Positions 1 through 7,102 are shown, counted from the stretch's first letter. The stretch is 7,277 bases of DNA from Planctomycetota bacterium (GCA_007127275.1 SKZP01000370.1:1-7277); one strand, 5' to 3'. The notes: generated by a model from the letters alone, not told the origin. Numbers and translations are program-made.

Positions 1-414
1 CAAGAACACGACAAGACCGACCTCGAAGGGTTCAGCCCGGATGCGCTTCGCGAACTGGCCCGCCAGGACTACCCGGCGAACGTGCGAGACCTGCAGAATC
101 TCGTGCAGCGTTGCGTGCTCTTCGCGCGCGGCCCCGTGATTGGTCGCGACGAGGTACAGCAGCAGTTGCAGCACACACCGTATGTGCGCGCCCTGGAGGG
201 GGTCTCGCCGCTCGCGCTTGCCGAGGAGGACGGGCCGCTCGACCTGCGCAAGCTCGTTGGCGTGACCATTGATGAGGCAGAACGCGCCCTGATTCGCAAC
301 ACGCTCAAGCGCCACGACGGCAACCGCAAGAAAACCGCGCAGGCGCTAGGCATCGCCGAGCGCACCCTCTACCGCAAACTCAACGAGATGAAAGACGAAA
401 CCTTCGAGACGTAG
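1..414 (+). CDS. Sigma-54-dependent transcriptional activator, C-terminal part (5' end outside window)
   Basis: The frame is open from the first base and gives 137 residues ending at TAG. Residues 24-31 (YPANVRDL) match the conserved WPGNVREL-type motif that closes the AAA+ domain of NtrC-family activators. Residues about 88-130 form a Fis-type DNA-binding domain: a lead helix (IDEAERALIRNTL), then the helix-turn-helix KKTAQALGIAERTLYRKLNEM. Known for the family: such proteins bind upstream enhancer sites and use ATP hydrolysis to open sigma-54 RNA polymerase promoters. The N-terminal sensor or receiver domain and the Walker motifs lie before the window, so I cannot say whether it is a two-component response regulator or another subtype. 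The GTG at 82 is internal, not a start, because it falls inside the conserved motif. The gene converges on the kinase gene, with 187 nt between the stops. Confidence 0.93.
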   Translation, partial: QEHDKTDLEGFSPDALRELARQDYPANVRDLQNLVQRCVLFARGPVIGRDEVQQQLQHTPYVRALEGVSPLALAEEDGPLDLRKLVGVTIDEAERALIRNTLKRHDGNRKKTAQALGIAERTLYRKLNEMKDETFET

Positions 415-482
415 GAACTGGAAAACATAACAGCTGCCCTTTGAAATCCGGAAGAGCGCACGGGCGGCGGCCGGTGGGCTCG

Positions 483-516
483 AAAAAAACGGATCTCAAT
501 ACGCATGCGGATTGAA
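483..516 (-). terminator. Candidate intrinsic terminator downstream of the kinase gene
   Basis: Read on the minus strand, an imperfect hairpin (five pairs TCAAT/ATTGA at 511-515 and 496-500, with a self-complementary CGCATGCG core in the loop) is followed five bases later by a run of seven T (489 to 483). It lies about 90 nt past the kinase stop. The stem is short and AT-rich, and the gap to the T run is longer than usual, so this is a weak candidate. No comparable T run follows the activator gene on the plus strand. Confidence 0.35.
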
Positions 517-532
517 GTGCCGCGCTGCCGGC

Positions 533-552
533 CTCGGGCGCATTTGCCCGAG
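533..552. repeat. Perfect 7-bp inverted repeat in the convergent spacer
   Basis: CTCGGGC (533-539) and GCCCGAG (546-552) form a seven-pair GC-rich stem with a six-base loop between the converging stops of the activator and kinase genes. Neither strand has a T run directly after it. It could slow polymerase from either side or protect a 3' end, but it is not a standard intrinsic terminator. The rest of the 415-601 spacer, apart from the hairpin and T tract at 483-516, shows nothing recognisable. Confidence 0.4.
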
Positions 553-601
553 CGGGCACACCAACGTGTCGACTCGACGGGTGAATCTCGAACGCCCGGC
601 T

Positions 602-3600
602 TCAACTGCGGCGCATACCCGCCAGGAGCTTTTGATAGCCGGGATTTCCCTTGAGGATCTCGAAGGCCGGCTCTTGCTTGATGCGAGAGAAACGGCGGTA
701 TCCCTTTTTCAACGCTTTGGTTAGCAAGGCGAGCGCTTTGTCGGCGTCGCCGTCGTGCGCGGCGAGCACGGCGAGGCCGACGAACGGCTCGGGCAGCGAG
801 CTGTCCTTCTTCCAGGCGGCTTGAAAGCGACGACGCGCGTCTTCGCGTTCTCCTTGCTCAAGCAGGCACTCGCCGAGGTGCGCGAGTCCTTTTGCATTCC
901 CCGGTTGCACCTCGAGAAGACGCTCGAACTCGGCGACCGCTTCTTCCAGCCTGCCCTGGCGCAGGCGGACCTTGCCGCGTCCGATCAGCGCCTCTTGGTT
1001 GGCCGGGTTAATTTTCAGCGCCTTTTCGAAGTCGGCGAGAGCCCCGTCAAGGTCGCGGTGGGAGAAGCGGATACCGCCGCGGTTGCAGTACGCCTTGTCG
1101 TGGGCGGGGTCGCGCTCAATGGCGGCGGTGTAGGCCTCATCCGCCTCGGGAAGGCGGTTCATTTTGCGCAGAATTTGGCCGCGGTTGTAGTGATACATGG
1201 CGAGGTCGTCGCGGCGGATGGCCTCGTCCATGTCGCGCAGGCTGGCGGAGAGGTTGCCGCGGCGCAGTTGGGTGATGCCGCGGTTGGAGTACACCGAGGT
1301 GCGCGTCGGGTCGTGGCGCAGCGCATGGTCGAAGTGGCGCATGGCCTTGTCGGCGTTGCCTCGCTGCACCGCCGTGAGGCCGTGGCGCTCGTGGGCGGCG
1401 GCCATCTGCGGCAGCAGCCAGGCGCGGAATTCCCGCAGCCGCGGGCCGAGTTGGGTGTGCCCGTACAGTTCGTACATGTTCTCGAACGCGACGAGGGCCG
1501 ACTCGGGATCCTTCTCCCCTGAGAGGATGCGCTTGGCCGCCGCCTCCATCTCGGCGAGCAGTTGTTCCGCCTCGGCGAGGGCCTCTGCCTCCAGGGTAAA
1601 GGGCGTACGTTCCAGCACCGCGTCGCGGGCGCTGGCGGCTGCCTCCAGCTCTTGTGTGCCGGCTTCTTCGTCCGCGTCGCCGTCGTGTTCCGTGGCCTGC
1701 GAGTCTGAGGCGTTCGCGTCCTCGGACAGCTCCGAGACCGTGGGGAGCATGAGCACCGAGTCACTCGGATCCGTCTTAACGGCAATCTCGTCGAGCACGT
1801 CGAGTCCCGGCACCGCCTCGCCGGTAAGTTGCCACGCAAGCGCCTGGTCGAGCTCGGTGGCAGGCTGCACGGCTCCGCGCTCGAGCGCCTGCGTCAGCAG
1901 CGTACGCACGTGCAAGAGACGCTTCGCCTCCACGTGCGCTTCGCGTTCGACAATCTCGGCCAGGCTCGGCGGTTGGCCGAAACGCTGGTGGCCCACCCGG
2001 CAGCTTCGCACGTACCGTTCAAGCTCCTCCGGCGTAAGCAACTCGGCGCGCAACGCAATCAAACCGAAGAGCACGTCTTCGCGGGTGAGGTCGTCGCTCG
2101 GCCCGGCAAGCTGTGGCATCATGTCGAGGCGACGGCGCGCTTCACGAATGACGTCGAGCACTTCGGCCATGTGCTTGGGACGTGCCTCGGTTTTCTTTTC
2201 CAGCATGTGCAGCACGAGGCGCTCCACCTCGGACGGAATGTCTGCCTGCACCTCGCGCGGCTTCGGCGGAGTCTCGCTCTTGTGCATGAGCATCATCGCC
2301 AGCGGTGTCGCCGCCTGGAACGGTCGCCGCCCGCAGAGCATCTGGTAGGCGCTGACGCCGAGCGAGTAGATGTCGCTGCGGTGGTCGACGTCGGCGCCGT
2401 CGCACTGCTCGGGAGACATGAACGCCGGCGAGCCGAGTACGAGTCCGTGACTGTTCGTGGCATCGCCGACGACGCCGGCCGCTTGCGCCAAGCCGAAGTC
2501 GCCGATTTTCGCCGTGCCGTCGCTTTGCAGCATGACGTTGTCGGGCTTGACGTCGCGGTGCACAATTCCCTGGTCGTGCGCCGCGAGCAGGCCCTGGGCA
2601 ATCTGCTCGAGCAGGCGGAGCGCGTAGCCGACCTTGAGTCGACCGCGCCGGCGCAGCACCCGTGCGAGCGAGCCCGCGTCGGCGTACTGCATGACAATGT
2701 AGAAGAAGTCGTCTCCTTGCTGGCCGACGTCGTAGACCTGCAACACATTGGGATGCTCGAGTCTCGCGGTCAGCCGCGCCTCTTGCAAGAAGCGCTCGGC
2801 ATTTCGCGCGTCGCGGGCAATCTCGCGCGGAAGGATTTTGACGGCGCGCTCCACCTCCAGCACGTCGTGCGTCCCGAGGTAAACCGCTCCCATGCCGCCT
2901 TGGCCGAGCTTGCGGCGGAGAATGCAACGGCCGACAGTCTGGCCAATCAGCGCGTCGTCCGCCTCGCGGTTGCGCTGCCGGCGCCGCACACTCGGTGCGA
3001 CGACGGCGTGGCCGTTGTTGCCGTCCCCGCCTTCGGCATCCGCCTGCGTGGCGCCCTCCGCGACCTCGCGTTGTGCCGTGCTTCGGTGCTCGCTTGCCGA
3101 GCCGGAATGGACGAGTCCGGTTGCGTTGCGCCGGTCGCTACGGCCGAAGTCCTCCGCGCCGGCCGGTGCCACGGGGTCGAACCGGAGCCCGCAACCGGGG
3201 CACTGCACATTGCTCGCCTCCTCGGCGAGGCCGCCTTCGCTGGCGGGGCTGCGCCACTCGGCGGTAAACGAAGCCTGGCAACGCGGGCAGGACAGCGCAA
3301 GCTCCACCGCGTCGTGCGGGGTCGAGCCGCCGTGGCTCGTAGGGCCGCTCGTGGTGCTGACGCTTCGTGTCGTATCCGTCAACGACCGTTGTTGGCCGCT
3401 GCGCGACTCGACAAGGAAGCGAGTATCCCCGTCCGGGTGCGAACTCGGCGACTGCGCCGCCGTCGTTTCGAAGCCGGTCTCCCCGAAGTTGCTGTCGGTC
3501 TCGCCCCGGTCACGGGTAGGTCCCGCAGCCGCTACTTCCTTCTTGACCTCTGCCTCTTCGTCGTCGTCGAGCAACTCCGGGTCAATCTCCAAATCATCCT

Positions 3601-3868
3601 TGCCAGATGTGGCGGGTCGGGAGCCGTCACCACCGTTATGTTGCGGCGGCATTGCTTCTTCCTCTGCACCTGACTCCGCGGAGAGCTTCTGCTGTTGTTC
3701 TTCACTCAATCCGGCAACTTCGGCAACCAAGCTCAACGGATCTCGCCCTTCGCCGCGGCTACGACGCATCTCAATGTCGAGACGCACCTGGTTCGCGGTG
3801 CTCTCGTCAATCCAGCCGAGCTCTTGGATTCGCTGGATGGCTTCTTTGTCGAGCTCGTTCGCCTGCAT
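602..3868 (-). CDS. Large Ser/Thr protein kinase (Hanks type) with zinc ribbon and C-terminal TPR repeats
   Basis: This 1088-residue protein phosphorylates Ser/Thr targets; its partners are unknown. Order of parts: a helical segment at 1-65 (LDKEAIQRIQELGWIDE...); a charged linker with an acidic patch at 91-107; a zinc ribbon of MJ0042 type with C194/C197 and C223/C226; the kinase domain at about 312-577; a second helical segment at 592-664 (VLFGLIALRAELLTPEEL...) of the sort that follows planctomycete kinases; an acidic linker at 693-745; and about seven TPR units of roughly 34 residues at 823-1055. The kinase motifs are complete: glycine loop GQGGMG (322-327), Lys344, Glu363, HRD 437-439, Asn444, DFG 457-459 and SPE 485-487. 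I see no membrane segment, so it is probably cytosolic. The start is the ATG at 3868, just before the first helical segment. Its ribosome-binding site is poor and the frame stays open upstream to 4171 inside aroA, so the N-terminus is uncertain. It lies 271 nt downstream of aroA. Confidence 0.93.
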   Translation of the reverse strand: MQANELDKEAIQRIQELGWIDESTANQVRLDIEMRRSRGEGRDPLSLVAEVAGLSEEQQQKLSAESGAEEEAMPPQHNGGDGSRPATSGKDDLEIDPELLDDDEEAEVKKEVAAAGPTRDRGETDSNFGETGFETTAAQSPSSHPDGDTRFLVESRSGQQRSLTDTTRSVSTTSGPTSHGGSTPHDAVELALSCPRCQASFTAEWRSPASEGGLAEEASNVQCPGCGLRFDPVAPAGAEDFGRSDRRNATGLVHSGSASEHRSTAQREVAEGATQADAEGGDGNNGHAVVAPSVRRRQRNREADDALIGQTVGRCILRRKLGQGGMGAVYLGTHDVLEVERAVKILPREIARDARNAERFLQEARLTARLEHPNVLQVYDVGQQGDDFFYIVMQYADAGSLARVLRRRGRLKVGYALRLLEQIAQGLLAAHDQGIVHRDVKPDNVMLQSDGTAKIGDFGLAQAAGVVGDATNSHGLVLGSPAFMSPEQCDGADVDHRSDIYSLGVSAYQMLCGRRPFQAATPLAMMLMHKSETPPKPREVQADIPSEVERLVLHMLEKKTEARPKHMAEVLDVIREARRRLDMMPQLAGPSDDLTREDVLFGLIALRAELLTPEELERYVRSCRVGHQRFGQPPSLAEIVEREAHVEAKRLLHVRTLLTQALERGAVQPATELDQALAWQLTGEAVPGLDVLDEIAVKTDPSDSVLMLPTVSELSEDANASDSQATEHDGDADEEAGTQELEAAASARDAVLERTPFTLEAEALAEAEQLLAEMEAAAKRILSGEKDPESALVAFENMYELYGHTQLGPRLREFRAWLLPQMAAAHERHGLTAVQRGNADKAMRHFDHALRHDPTRTSVYSNRGITQLRRGNLSASLRDMDEAIRRDDLAMYHYNRGQILRKMNRLPEADEAYTAAIERDPAHDKAYCNRGGIRFSHRDLDGALADFEKALKINPANQEALIGRGKVRLRQGRLEEAVAEFERLLEVQPGNAKGLAHLGECLLEQGEREDARRRFQAAWKKDSSLPEPFVGLAVLAAHDGDADKALALLTKALKKGYRRFSRIKQEPAFEILKGNPGYQKLLAGMRRS

Positions 3869-3968
3869 TGCGTGGCCGCAACGGTGGTCCAGGGTCCAGA
3901 TGATGCGTTTCGACGCGGCCGCACTCTGGGCACGAGGCCGAAAATCCCCAATTTCACTCTCCGGAGGA

Positions 3969-3997
3969 ATGATAGGTCGTCGGCACGCCTCTCGCAA
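3969..3997 (-). promoter_or_regulatory. Candidate sigma-70-type promoter for the kinase gene
   Basis: On the minus strand TTGCGA (3997-3992) and TATCAT (3974-3969) are separated by exactly 17 bases. They match the TTGACA and TATAAT consensus at four and five of six positions. The start would fall near 3962, giving a leader of about 94 nt before the ATG at 3868. It sits in the 271-nt spacer (3869-4139) between aroA and the kinase. That spacer otherwise holds two perfect palindromes (4044-4055 and 4113-4122) and no convincing gene. The assignment assumes a housekeeping sigma factor with the usual consensus. Confidence 0.4.
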
Positions 3998-4139
3998 GCG
4001 CAACGTACACCGACTCGTGCCTGCCAGGCCGCGCATTTCGCCGGGCGCCGGCGCCTGTGGGGTAGGCGCGCTCATGCAGCGTCCGCGCGCACATGCAGAG
4101 CCGGAACGTGTTGTGCATGCACCGGTCGTTGCGAGCAAC

Positions 4140-5531
4140 TCACGAGTCGTGTGGCAAGACGAAACGCTCACGCGTCTTCAAGAATGTCGGGTCGCTAATG
4201 CTGGTGCTTGCAAGCGAGTCAACGTGAACCGGCGCCTCGGCTGCCAATGCGGCGACGGCCGCCGCCATGGCCAAGCGGTGATCTCCGTGCGTGCGTAGCG
4301 GATCAGTCGGTACATTGCCGGAAAACGGGGTTGCCCTGCCGTGGACGAGAAGCGTATCCGGCGGCTCAAGCTCCGCGTGAACGCCGAGGCCGCGCAGCAA
4401 TGCGACCGTACCCAAGAGGCGGTCCGACTCCTTGTGACGCAACTCGGCGAGGCCCGCAAAGCGGCTGGTCCCGTCGGCCGCCGCCGCTGCGACGGCGAGG
4501 ACGGGAATCTCGTCGACCAGCGTGGGCACCTCGACCGGACTTACCTCCACGGCCTGCAACGAGGGCGTGTAGCGCCCGTGCCAGTCCGCGCAGGGCTCGC
4601 CACCATGCTCGGCTCGCTCACCCAGCGTGATCTCCGCACCCATGCGCCGCAGCACCTCGAGGGCGCCGGTGCGACGCGGATTGCTGCCTATCCGTGGCAA
4701 TGCAAGCTCACTGCCCGGCACAAGCAACGCCGCCACGAGCCAAAAGGTCGCCGCCGACGGATCTCCGGGGACAACGAGCGGCATGGACGCGGCGACGTGT
4801 ACGCCCTGCGGGCGCGGCTCGACCTGTATGATCTCGCTGCCGCCGTCGTGCCGTTCGACGCGCACGGCTGGTTTCGCCGGTTCGAGCCAGGAAAGCATCC
4901 GCTCGGTGTGGTCCCGCGTCCCGAACGGATCCAGGATGCGGCTTGGGCCGTCCGCTGCCAGTGCCGCGAGGATCAGCGCCGACTTCACCTGTGCGCTCGG
5001 CACGGGCACGGTGTACTCGCGTAGCGCTGCCAAGGGGCGGCGGCCCTGCACGTGTACCGGTGCCATCTCATCGTCGTGCAACGTCACCTGTGCGCCCATG
5101 TGCCGCAACGGCTCCGCGACGCGACGCATGGGCCGGCGCCGCAGCGAGGCGTCGCCAGTAAGCGTGCAGATAAGATGCTCGCGCCCCGCAAGCAGCCCCA
5201 TCAGAAGGCGCAGGGTCGTGCCTGAGTTGCCGCAGTCGAGTGTTGCATGACTCGGGACGCACGCGGGTGGCGAAGCGTTGATGCACCACTCGTTGTGCGC
5301 GCTCTCGCGAAGGAAAACGCCAAGGGCGCGCAAGCAGGCGGCCGTGGTGCGAACGTCTTTCGCCTCGGACAGGCCGGTCACGACAAGACCGGGCGGAGCG
5401 ACGAGACTGCCGAGGATCAGCGCACGGTGGTTGATGGATTTGTCGCTTGGTACGTGTACGCTTCCGCGCAGCGGCACTGCCGCGGGGTTGAGCGTTACAC
5501 CTTGCGTTTGCTCGTTCGTGCCGTCGTTCAC
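4140..5531 (-). CDS. aroA: 3-phosphoshikimate 1-carboxyvinyltransferase (EPSP synthase)
   Basis: The enzyme condenses shikimate-3-phosphate with phosphoenolpyruvate to EPSP, the sixth step of the shikimate pathway to aromatic amino acids, in the cytosol. The 463 residues cover the whole two-lobed family fold; the E. coli enzyme is 427. Visible motifs: VPSDKSINHR with Lys31 and Arg36 (shikimate-phosphate binding), GNSGTTLR 101-108 (PEP binding), SAQVKSA 179-185, RDHTE 206-210, LVDEIP with Asp340 (expected catalytic acid), RHKESDR 365-371 and DHRLAM 417-422. The start is the GTG at 5531, which adds about ten residues relative to E. coli; an AAGAGA-like ribosome-binding site lies just upstream. 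An in-frame GTG at residue 19 would trim the first strand and is less likely. SAQVK and RDHTE recall class II enzymes. The gene starts 50 nt after the phosphodiesterase-like gene on the same strand, so co-transcription is likely. Confidence 0.97.
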   Translation of the reverse strand: MNDGTNEQTQGVTLNPAAVPLRGSVHVPSDKSINHRALILGSLVAPPGLVVTGLSEAKDVRTTAACLRALGVFLRESAHNEWCINASPPACVPSHATLDCGNSGTTLRLLMGLLAGREHLICTLTGDASLRRRPMRRVAEPLRHMGAQVTLHDDEMAPVHVQGRRPLAALREYTVPVPSAQVKSALILAALAADGPSRILDPFGTRDHTERMLSWLEPAKPAVRVERHDGGSEIIQVEPRPQGVHVAASMPLVVPGDPSAATFWLVAALLVPGSELALPRIGSNPRRTGALEVLRRMGAEITLGERAEHGGEPCADWHGRYTPSLQAVEVSPVEVPTLVDEIPVLAVAAAAADGTSRFAGLAELRHKESDRLLGTVALLRGLGVHAELEPPDTLLVHGRATPFSGNVPTDPLRTHGDHRLAMAAAVAALAAEAPVHVDSLASTSISDPTFLKTRERFVLPHDS

Positions 5532-5550
5532 ATTGCTTTCTCTTGAGTGT

Positions 5551-5564
5551 GGGTGGCGACACCC
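5551..5564. repeat. Short hairpin in the phosphodiesterase-aroA gap
   Basis: GGGTG and CACCC form a five-pair stem around a four-base loop, midway in the 50-nt gap between the phosphodiesterase-like stop and the aroA start. No T run follows it on the minus strand, so it should not terminate transcription. It could act as an RNA-processing or stability element between two cotranscribed genes, or it may be chance. Confidence 0.25.
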
Positions 5565-5581
5565 GAGGCAGGAGGACGCGG

Positions 5582-7003
5582 TTACGCATCCTCGGCAAGG
5601 TCAAGCGCGGCAAGCAACCAGTCGGCCACGTCGACGAGCCGCGGCGGCAAGCTCTCCGCCATCTCCGGCGCGTCGGTCAACAACACCGGGCCGTCGGCGG
5701 GGTCAACCGCGACAATCCCGTGACTGCCGCGGATAAGCTCGGGATGATCCACCGCGATCAGGTCCATCAAGGTTCGGTAGCCAAGTTTCTTGCGCATCAG
5801 CTTGATGGCAAGCGCAGCCTTGGGCCAGGGCACCTCCGGCGCAAAGAACATCTCTTGCGGGTCGTAGCCGGGCTTGCGGTGAATGTCCACCGTCGCGGCA
5901 AAGTCCGGCCGTCGCTTGCGGTCGAGCCAGTACTCATAGCCGAACCACGCCTCCGGCTCGGCAAGCGCGACAATCTCGCCGGCGCGCGGGTGGTCCAGAC
6001 CAATCTCGGCTCGCTCCTCACCGACGTAGACCGAGGCGACCCCCGGCGTGTTCTTCACCAATTCGCGCACGTCGCTCAGCCGCTCGCGGTGATACGGATG
6101 GAGGCTGACGTGGCAAATCTGATGATCCGCCACCGCTACCACCGGCGAGTCCGGCACGTCGAGCACCTCGCCGAAGGGACCGTCGCGCACCCACAAATGC
6201 CCCGCGCGGCGAAGCTCGCGGTTGAGCGTCACGCGGCGCTTTGCAGCACTGATGCCGTACTCGCTGAGCACGACCAACCGCGCGCCAATCTCCGTGGCCG
6301 CCTCGGCGACGGTCGCCACGCAGCCATCCAGGGAAGTCAAAGCCTGCGTTACATGTTCCCCCTCGGGGCCGTAGCGTTGCAGGTCGTAGTCGAGCACGGG
6401 CAGATACGAAAACGTCAGCGTCGGGCGCTGCTCGCGCAGCGTGGCGGAGACGAGCCGCGCAATCCACTCCGTCGCCGCCGACCCCGAATTCGGCCCCCAG
6501 AAAGTGAAAAACGGAAACTCGCCGAGCTTGGTCTCCATCTCGGCCACCCACTTTGCCGGTTTGCCGTGCACGCCAAAGACCTTGCGGCCGTCGGCGCCGT
6601 AGTGCGGCTTGGGCGTCATGGCATACTCGACACGGCTCGCTTGATTGAACCAGGCGAACAGCTTGGCGACGCTGAACGCCCGACCGCGCGCCTCCGCCCG
6701 TTGCCGAGCCCGCTCATAAACCAACTCGCCGTGAATGAGATGGCGCGACTGCTGCCAAAAGCGGACCTCGTCGGTTTCCCGGTAGTGCCAGCCGTTGCCG
6801 ACAATGCCGTGCTCCTGCGGCAGCTTGCCGGTAAACAGCGACGCCTGCGCGGCAAGCGTCACAGCAGGCACGACCCCCTCGAGCGGCGTCTCTCCCCCGC
6901 GTTGCGCAAGCCCGCGCAGAGTCTTGGTTGCCGCGGCAAAGCGCTCGTCGCGCAAGTGCCGCGGTGTCAGTCCAACGGCGATCAGAACCACAAGGGGCGT
7001 CAT
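5582..7003 (-). CDS. Alkaline phosphatase superfamily protein (type I phosphodiesterase/nucleotide pyrophosphatase-like)
   Basis: The 473-residue protein has the fold signature of type I phosphodiesterases/nucleotide pyrophosphatases. The first strand MTPLVVLIAVGLTPRHL is followed by AVTLAAQASLFTGKLPQEHGIVGNGW (44-72), with Thr49 at the nucleophile position. Then come FTFWGPNSG (167-174), YLPVLDYDLQRYGP (200-213), VVLSEYGI (244-251), VADHQICHV (291-299) and IRGSHGIVAVDPADGPVLL near the end, with His428 at the last metal-ligand position. Several canonical ligands are replaced: Val10 where Asp is usual, Gln209 for His, and Glu248-Tyr249 for Asp-His. As I recall, these changes are typical of the 'alkaline phosphatase family' proteins of this subtype, so they do not look like decay. 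The substrate is unknown. The start is the ATG at 7003, with AAAGGAAG upstream. The N-terminal hydrophobic stretch is a core strand, not a signal peptide, so it is probably cytosolic. aroA follows after 50 nt. Confidence 0.9.
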   Translation of the reverse strand: MTPLVVLIAVGLTPRHLRDERFAAATKTLRGLAQRGGETPLEGVVPAVTLAAQASLFTGKLPQEHGIVGNGWHYRETDEVRFWQQSRHLIHGELVYERARQRAEARGRAFSVAKLFAWFNQASRVEYAMTPKPHYGADGRKVFGVHGKPAKWVAEMETKLGEFPFFTFWGPNSGSAATEWIARLVSATLREQRPTLTFSYLPVLDYDLQRYGPEGEHVTQALTSLDGCVATVAEAATEIGARLVVLSEYGISAAKRRVTLNRELRRAGHLWVRDGPFGEVLDVPDSPVVAVADHQICHVSLHPYHRERLSDVRELVKNTPGVASVYVGEERAEIGLDHPRAGEIVALAEPEAWFGYEYWLDRKRRPDFAATVDIHRKPGYDPQEMFFAPEVPWPKAALAIKLMRKKLGYRTLMDLIAVDHPELIRGSHGIVAVDPADGPVLLTDAPEMAESLPPRLVDVADWLLAALDLAEDA

Positions 7004-7009
7004 CAGCGG

Positions 7010-7017
7010 CTTCCTTT
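7010..7017 (-). promoter_or_regulatory. Ribosome-binding site deciding the start of the phosphodiesterase-like gene
   Basis: AAAGGAAG on the minus strand places GGA eight bases before the ATG at 7003. The frame is open 74 codons further upstream to 7225, but that extension runs through hairpin repeats and looks non-coding. The ribosome-binding site therefore supports the shorter protein beginning MTPLVVL. Confidence 0.7.
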
Positions 7018-7067
7018 GCACGCAAGTCCACAGGGTGAGCAGCGAGTACGGGACCGTGGGTCTCTCG

Positions 7068-7102
7068 CGAGCCACCCTCCATGGCGGAGGGTGCCGAGCC
7101 AC
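7068..7102. repeat. Inverted repeat flanked by 8-bp direct repeats
   Basis: CACCCTCC (7073-7080) and GGAGGGTG (7086-7093) form a perfect eight-pair stem with a five-base loop. The same eight bases, CGAGCCAC, occur at 7068-7075 and again at 7095-7102, bracketing and partly overlapping the hairpin with a 27-base period. The arrangement resembles a small inserted palindromic unit. It lies 65-99 nt upstream of the phosphodiesterase-like start codon, so it would be in that gene's leader or promoter region. Confidence 0.55.

Noticed and set aside
1829..3673. 614-codon open frame on the plus strand, antisense to the kinase
   Set aside because: It is the GC-rich shadow of the kinase gene, with no family motif; the kinase on the other strand has unmistakable catalytic motifs over the same bases.
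3733..3957. 74-codon minus-strand frame starting at a GTG behind GGAG
   Set aside because: Most of it overlaps the kinase N-terminal coding region in another frame, the ribosome-binding site is too close to the GTG, and the sequence is low in plausible protein character. It is noted only as part of the frameshift idea.
4128..4142. Small GTTG/CAAC hairpin just after the aroA stop as a terminator
   Set aside because: Only four pairs and no T run on the minus strand.
3869..4171. Extension of the kinase reading frame to 4171, adding 101 residues and overlapping aroA by 32 bases
   Set aside because: The added residues are Cys/Arg/Pro-rich with no domain, cross a candidate promoter and overlap the conserved end of AroA; the helical domain begins right after the Met at 3868.
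6953..7003. Signal peptide on the phosphodiesterase-like protein
   Set aside because: The hydrophobic start VVLIAVGL aligns with the first core beta strand of the superfamily; there is no basic n-region and no cleavage site.
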